64,000 bases of DNA from Takakia lepidozioides (taxonomy: Eukaryota > Streptophyta > Takakiopsida > Takakiales > Takakiaceae): assembly GCA_030704615.1 (NCBI GenBank), contig CM060733.1:66836001-66900000 (forward strand). Reading direction: 5' to 3'. Positions 58,309 through 64,000 of the stretch are shown here, one piece after another; position 1 is the stretch's first letter, and every line of letters starts with the position of its first letter. The notes beneath the pieces are model-generated. The model made no database searches. It saw nothing but the letters and a program-made list of their open reading frames with translations, and was not told the origin of the DNA. Made by a program: the position numbers and the translations under genes.

Positions 58309-59898
58309 CTAGCAACAAAGTAGTATCACAATATTATTCGTGCGGGCAGGCCTATCTGCAGAGAGTATGTAATAAGAGAGAGGATCTGGAGTAGTTGCAG
58401 TAGCTATATGACTTGAAGCACAACAGTCGCAGTGGCGAAAAGAAGGCAGGCTGGATGGGATGGTCCGGAGCATCGTGTTTGACAGGGGTGTCATAAAGAT
58501 AGTTTTCAGGAGTTTATTGACAAAGAGCACAGTGCGTGGTAGGGTTTCCACAAAAGTAGCTGCATGCAAGACTTTATCTGCAAAGAGCATAATATATGAC
58601 GGGAGCATCACGGAACTAGTTTTTAAGAACTTCACTGCAAAGAGCACGGTGTTTGACACAGTTTGTGAGCGATTGTCTGTAGTTTGCGTAGCATGTGGTG
58701 GAAAATTCATGTAAGTAGCAGTCATGACAGTAACTTCAATAGACAACATCCATGATGGAAGTTTCACATTAACAAAGATTTTCAATGCAGTGTTTGTAAT
58801 GGGCATATTGCATAGTATGGATTTCATCGGAGTAGTTCCCAGGAGATAATCTGTAGAGACGAGAGAATGACATATGGTTGGGCAGGGAGGTAGCAAGTTC
58901 AACAATTTTATCAAAGCATTCAGCTTGAGGTGGAGGCTTGGTATGCCGGCTAGTGATTTGAAGGCAATATGATTTGAAGAGCATAGATTTAGGTACTTAT
59001 CTTGTACATTGGCCTGGACCGAGGTCATTGTGTGGAGAGCAGAGAGGCGAACCAACTGGGGTGCGAAGACGCCACTTAGCACATCAGTGAGAGAGATGCT
59101 AGAGGGCTGGTGTTGGTATGTGCCTTTGCTGGTTGAGAGGAGATTGAACCACCAGCAAGCTCCTGCCCTTACATCTGCGGTCCCTTGGTGTTGCTCTAGC
59201 AGCGATGGGGGAGAACAGATTGGAATGTAACCTTTCATCGACAGTGTGGTGAAACCCAACTTAGTTCTTTGAATTCCTGACACCATTGTCGGCAGCATCT
59301 CATGTTCGTATGCACTTTCTGTGTAAAGACAGGAGCATTTGCCAAGCCCTGTTCGACCTGCACAACCTGTCTTCTGTTGTGCTGTAGCTTGGGAGATTGG
59401 AGTGATGATCATAGAGACCAGGGCCAGCTCTGGGTTATACGTTTTATGCTTTTTATGCTTTGCAAACCCTGGACTGTCCATATAATGAGTCCCATCAACA
59501 GTAAGAGAAGCCACATGATGCTCGGGGTGCCGGTCTTGAGCCTGTGGGCAGGTAGCAGCCTTGATGTGGGATCGCACATCTTGCTGGGGGGAACTCGGGG
59601 GCAGAAGTGGGTGCAGCTGAATGGTCAAATAATCCAAGCTCCTATATGTCTGCAACGGGGTGCGGCGGCAGTTCCGTATGCAGTTTTTGAGCGCTAGAAG
59701 GCCCAAACTGTTATGAATCACAAAAGAATCCGTCGCATTTCTACACCAGTAGGCAGATTTGTGGTGCTTAGAGAGGGAGTTTATACGACTTTGAGGTACC
59801 AACTCTCTGATTCGCGGATTGTTTCGTGGAAGGCGGCAAAATAGAAGGCGCATTTGGCGGGCAATTGTCAAACTTATATAGATTGCAACACCATCCAA
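58309..59898 (-). other. 529-codon open frame, unassigned
   Basis: A minus-strand stretch stays open for 529 codons, exceptional for this DNA, but begins without a clear ATG and resembles no family I know. It is rich in Leu, Ser, Thr and His. Its C-terminal part holds the tandem repeats at 58460-58830. Upstream exon evidence is absent. It may be a real gene, an overlap of a decayed repeat element, or chance openness produced by repeats whose unit is a multiple of three. Confidence 0.3.
58460..58830. repeat. Degenerate ~60-bp tandem repeat
   Basis: Four or more units of about 57-63 bp, best seen as TGACAAAGAGCACAGTG, TGCAAAGAGCATAATA and TGCAAAGAGCACGGTG. Because the unit is a multiple of three, both strands translate into roughly 20-residue repeats: on plus KSTVRGRVSTKVAACKTLSA-like, on minus TVLFAVKFLKTSSVMLPSY-like. 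Confidence 0.7.
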
Positions 59899-62600
59899 TG
59901 GCGCTCACGTATCCCCATCCTCAACTGACCATGAATGGGCCAGACTCACCCAAAACCCCACAACTCAAATATATCCCAGCTGACCACCATTATTCCAGGC
60001 AGGGCAGCCTCAACTCAACTATTCATCCCTAAGTCTACTAGACGGCTTCTACCTCAAAACAAACAACACAATTCCATCCTACCTCCGTAGTCACATGCAT
60101 ATCCATAGCCTATGCAACTCCGACCACTACCCTGTATCCATCTCCCTCCCACCGTCCCTCGTCCCTTTTCGACTCCTTCCGGATATACTCACCCCGCCCC
60201 CACAGCCGCGGATCCTTTCACATATACCACAGTGCAATATCACAGCCCTCCAAAAACACTTCCAACCTACCTCCTCTAACTTCATACACAAAATATCCCC
60301 AATACTGTTAGACACCAACCCACCGAAGCCTGGGCCATAACTGAAAACCTACTTACAGCCACTATGCAAGAAATGACAAAAAGTGTTCTGGCTACATGCT
60401 CCTCTCCCCCTGACCTCCCACAAACTACTCGATCCACACAAAATGGAGGCTATCTCACCTGCACCCAAAAACGCGAATGGACTCTACACTTCAACATCTA
60501 TCACTCCATTAGACGCGCCCTCTCCATCACTCCTACCCGCCCAACCCCCTCATATAACAATTGGCAAGTTGACCCACGTATTACTGCCTTGAACACCTTA
60601 CCAATATGCCAACCATTAATGCCTCCCCCCACAGACCTGCTTGCTCTCCCCTAGTGGACCGCCTCTCTCTCCAAGATTGGAAGAGATGCCAAAAAAGCTG
60701 CATATGCTATCACAAAGCATAAAGCCACCGAAAACCACAAACAATTCGTCACTTCCTTTGGAAAGCTACTACACAACCACCCCAAAAAAGCTCACAAAGC
60801 CATCTTCAACCCCGCAATCAACCCACCTATCGACTCCATCAAACACACACTTGCCATATGTTAACTCACCCTGAGGATATTAGACATGAAATCTGGCTAC
60901 AAGCTTCTGACTCATACACACCCACGGTCAATAACTGCTTGCACCCTAACCTACACCAACACAACTGTTTATGTAAAGTAAAACACTACCCATGGCATGA
61001 TCTTGATGGCTTCTCACTTGAAAAGTGAGGCCGACCCGAAGACCACATCATTAACTTCTTTACCTAGGACCTATTCAACTCATGCCTAAAAGCTCTTTCT
61101 AAATCAAAAGCCCCGGGCCCGGATGTAATCCCCAACGCCATCCTACAAGCACTTGACCCCAGTTCCATTCTCTCCTCTTTAAAATTTTTCAACTTTGCTA
61201 CCTACTTCAACGTATCCCACTCTCCTGGAAACATAGCCGAACCATTCTATTATTCAAAAAAGATGACCCAACAGATCTAAGTAATTACAGACCAATAGCC
61301 CTCGCCAACACTATCTATAAATTATTCACCAGTACCCTAACAAGGATGCTGTCTAATTACGGAGAACAACACCATATTTTAAGCGACCCCCAAGAAGGGT
61401 TTTGGGCCACACGAAGCACAATCCGTCAGATACAATACGTTATCTCCGCCCTAGAAGACGCTAAGCTTACCAAACAAGACATCTACCTCCTCTATATCGA
61501 CTTCAAAAACGCCTTCGGCTCTCTGGACCACCCTAGATTATTGGCCATCATGTCAGATCTAGGTTACCCACCGACGCCCATCCAACTCATCGGTAACATC
61601 TACACCAACAGCACCACAGAATATTCTGGTTCCTAATATGGCTCCACCCCCCCCAATTCACATCCTACGCGGCACCATCCAAGGGGACACGTTAAGCCCC
61701 TATCTCTTCATTATCTTCCTTGAACCATTACTAAGATGGCTCGCCCGAGGCAACTTAGGATACCAATACAAAACCTCTACTAACGAAATATCCGCAGCCG
61801 CTTACGCAGATGACCTCGCTATCCTAGCACACAAGCCACAACATCTCAACCGCTAGGTCGATAAACTCTCCCGCTTTAACCAATGGTCAGGCATGGAACT
61901 GAGTCTTCACAAATGTGCGGTCACTGCAGTCACACATAATAGCAAATTCACTAAATCTACGATCGCCTCCCATTGCAAGCTCCACATCCGTTACCAACAA
62001 AAACCTTTTCCCTTTTTAGATCCAGATGAACCCTACACATACCTAGGCATCCAACTAGTCCCATCGCTTACCTGGAACATCCAAAAGCAAACAACTCTCT
62101 CCAAACTAAACAACAAGAGCCTAACCCTTCTCAAATCCCCCTTTTCCATTCGTCCCAAACTAGTTATCATCCAACAAGTCCTCCATCCACAAATCCAATA
62201 CGCCTTTCATGCAGCCCCATTTTCCCTGCCTGACATTAGACAGCTGGACAAAAATATTGTCCAACTCACCAAACGTATACGTGGATTACCTACCAGTACC
62301 CCCAACGTCCTCACTCAGCTCCCCCATGACAATTATTATGGCATAGGATCCACTCCTCTTATTATCTCATATGCCCGCATACTTGGTACACAACTCCTAG
62401 AAGCCCTGAACGACCCGGGTCATCTAGGGCTCATTTTCCAAGGACTACTCAAGCACCTTGCCTCCAAATACAACGGGCTACACTCCCTCCCCACCCTCCA
62501 CCCCCAATCCTGCCTCCACTCACCCACCGCCCGCACCCTCTTTCTCCTTCGTGTCAAGTTAAATAAACACAGTGTGAAACTAACTAGAATAAATCTAGCT
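59890..62600 (+). pseudogene. LINE (APE-type) ORF2: endonuclease end and reverse transcriptase
   Basis: Plus-strand non-LTR retrotransposon remnant. Near 60110-60150 it reads LCNSDHYPVSIS, the SDHxPV catalytic end of an apurinic-like endonuclease. A linker is broken to about 61080. Reverse transcriptase follows: SKAPGPDVIPNAIL, DLSNYRPIALANTIYKL, LLYIDFKNAFGSLDHPRLL (with the first catalytic Asp), RGTIQGDTLSPYLFIIFLEP, AAYADDLAIL (YADD box) and GMELSLHKC. The thumb runs to about 62550. Stops at 61026, 61065, 61634 and 61854 are each one C-to-T step from CGA, CAG or CAA. The end is cut by the LTR-like sequence at 62552. ORF1 is not adjacent; the ORF1-like region at 28 kb may not be the same family. 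Confidence 0.88.
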
Positions 62601-62860
62601 ATTTGTATTTAACACTTGGAATTAGTTCAAGTGTTAAGTCAGGTATCAAGTTTAGCTTGACACCTAAACTATCTTATCTTCACGAGCTCGTCGGTCGTGC
62701 GGCTCATCTCTCTCGAGTTGAGCCTGCACGACCGAGCTCCCTCGTTGCTTAGCATCTGAGTGTACTTATGGAGGGAGAGTAGGATGTTGTGGGATAGAGT
62801 CCCCATAGCTTGGGGTGCCCCTGGCTCGACTCTTATTTTAACAAGTGATTGTGTTGTATT
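62552..62860 (+). repeat. LTR-like sequence, copy 2, with the same hairpin
   Basis: Begins TGTCAAGTTA like the copy at 10228 and interrupts the LINE reverse transcriptase gene. It keeps AGTGTGAAACTAACTAG, TTATCTTCACG, a hairpin at 62684-62739 with arms GAGCTCG..GGTCGTGC.GGCTCA and TGAGCC.GCACGACCGAGCTC around TCTCTCTCGAGT, and CCCCATAGCTTGGGGTGC at 62801. Flanks CTTCG before 62552 and TTTCG near 62854 could be an imperfect target duplication. This is an independent insertion of the same family. Confidence 0.6.
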
Positions 62861-62869
62861 TCGTGTTTC

Positions 62870-64000
62870 TGTGTCATCAGACAGTGTGAGTTTAGTTTTC
62901 ATATCACTCGAGAGAGATCCTAGCTTGCATATGTGAGTGCCAATGTGAGTTTAGTATTAGCACTTGTGGTTTTTGTTTTGAAAGTGAGAGAAGAAAATTA
63001 TAGTCTGTAGATTATGGTTGTGACAAGCTGGAGACAGAAAAATGATTATCTGTGTTGAGGTAATCTTCAATTAGAAAGACGTCAAGTTTGGCCACTTGAA
63101 CGATGGTTAGAAAACGCGGTGAAACCTTCTACTGCCTAGCTTTGTCATCATTGTTGCCATCATAAGGCTGACTTCAGCTGCCAACGATGTGTTTGGCCGA
63201 CGACATTGGCACGACTGGTTTGTGAATGGAAACCACGGACAGCCGCTCTGACCATGGAGCTGCAAATCAGGTAATCTGTATTGAGTGAGGTTTCTGGGAA
63301 GCAGAACGATCGGAAAAATGCTCCTGGTTATGGTTTTGGTTAAAGGCCGAGTGAGAAGCAGTTGTTGCCATTGCTTTATGGGTTAGCATGACAGGGGCAA
63401 GAATGCCGAGAGAATGCAGGTGTGGCACATCGGATTGTGAGCGGATCATTTCAGAAGAATAAACACGGTACTGTTGGCTGAATAGTACGTCGAGCATGTC
63501 ACTCATGTGTACTGTGATAGGGCCTGTTTTTAATGGAGTCCTGAAGTTGAAGCTCAAACGCTCCCGAAGTCCCTCTTTTTCTGTGCTCGGGTTGATTTTT
63601 CGTGGTTGCCGATTTTTCCTTGCATGCTTTTGGTTTTTATAACACCATCACTGGGTTCGAGTATGACAAGTTCTACAACAGAGTTTCTTCACACTTGAGC
63701 ATATGTGCGGAGCTGCCTGGATGGTTTTCTTGCCTAGTCCACGACATCTGCTTTGCTGCTAGTATGCCAGAGCTGCATCGCAAAGATTACTGGGGCTGGA
63801 AAATAACCAATAACGTGTCGCTAGGTTGCCTGGAAAAGAAAGCTTGTAAATATGGGCCAGATCGTGACTTGGTAATATTCTCATTCTGATCTGCGGTCTC
63901 TTTCGCATCTCTATTGTATTCATGGGCTCAAATGTTGAGCGGTGTTGAATCTAGTGGTGTGAAGGTGGAGGAGTTCGATTACTTGGACGATGGGAGAGAT
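62870..64000. other. No gene recognised
   Basis: Two open stretches have no family resemblance: minus 63557-63267 (FNFRTPLKTGPITVHMSDML) and plus 63602-63889 (ITGFEYDKFYNRVSSH..., with several Cys). Neither begins at a convincing ATG or shows paired splice sites. The window ends inside this DNA, so a gene could continue beyond it. Confidence 0.4.

Noticed and set aside
63602-63889. 95-codon plus-strand frame
   Set aside because: No ATG in good context and no recognised domain; left as unassigned.

Overview
This is nuclear DNA from a land plant. The host genes have GT-AG introns with consistent reading phases, and several are plant-specific: RNC1, an organellar-type DYW PPR sequence, a C-type lectin receptor kinase and PDF-motif (OSB-like) remnants. 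The many decayed DYW-PPR copies and a DDE-type transposase family that I associate with seedless plants suggest a fern or lycophyte. That placement is inference only. No plastid, mitochondrial or bacterial segment was seen.

Layout. 1-640: piece of a Ty3/gypsy pol (minus). 630-7440: a decayed, apparently undescribed composite element. It has a transposase-like gene on minus and two genes on plus (one ParB/Srx-like), with at least 14 copies of a 14-bp palindrome at both edges and between the divergent genes. 8040-10050: a second gypsy pol whose integrase is followed by a PHD finger. 10228-10515: an LTR-like sequence with a hairpin that recurs with compensatory changes at 62.6 kb. 11.2-12.3 kb: LINE scrap, one orphan exon and an OSB-like scrap. 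13.3-19.4 kb: tandemly repeated PPR-DYW and OSB-like pseudogene pieces, bounded at 12.57 and 19.64 kb by a repeat ending in a hairpin plus CTAG, seen again at 38.85 kb. 20.4 kb: small membrane protein gene. 23.9-26.0 kb: ECO1/CTF7 cohesin acetyltransferase (minus). 26.9 kb: amino-acid transporter exon. 28.1-30.5 kb: LINE ORF1-like region. 30.9-32.4 kb: PPR-DYW pseudogene. 33.8-35.0 kb: two-exon gene for a single-pass membrane protein. 37.7-38.9 kb: OSB-like scraps again. 39.75-40.95 kb: terminal-inverted-repeat element carrying an intron-poor piece of a chloroplast ascorbate peroxidase gene. 41.7-45.8 kb: RNC1 (minus, five exons). 48.2-49.9 kb: NF-YC (two exons). 51.0-51.6 kb: ribosomal protein P2 (three exons). 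52.8-57.9 kb: C-type lectin receptor-like kinase (minus). 58.0-58.2 kb: tRNA-derived SINE. 58.3-59.9 kb: long open frame with tandem repeats. 59.9-62.6 kb: APE-type LINE ORF2 pseudogene. 62.55-62.9 kb: LTR-like copy. The last 1.1 kb holds no recognised gene.

The host genes do not form a pathway. They are ordinary single genes (chloroplast intron splicing, CCAAT-box transcription, translation, sister-chromatid cohesion, a surface receptor) in a mobile-element-rich background. RNC1 and NF-YC diverge, and between them lies a symmetric G-box/CCAAT/G-box palindrome. Most disabling stops in the mobile sequences are explained by single C-to-T changes, as expected where methylated cytosines decay.
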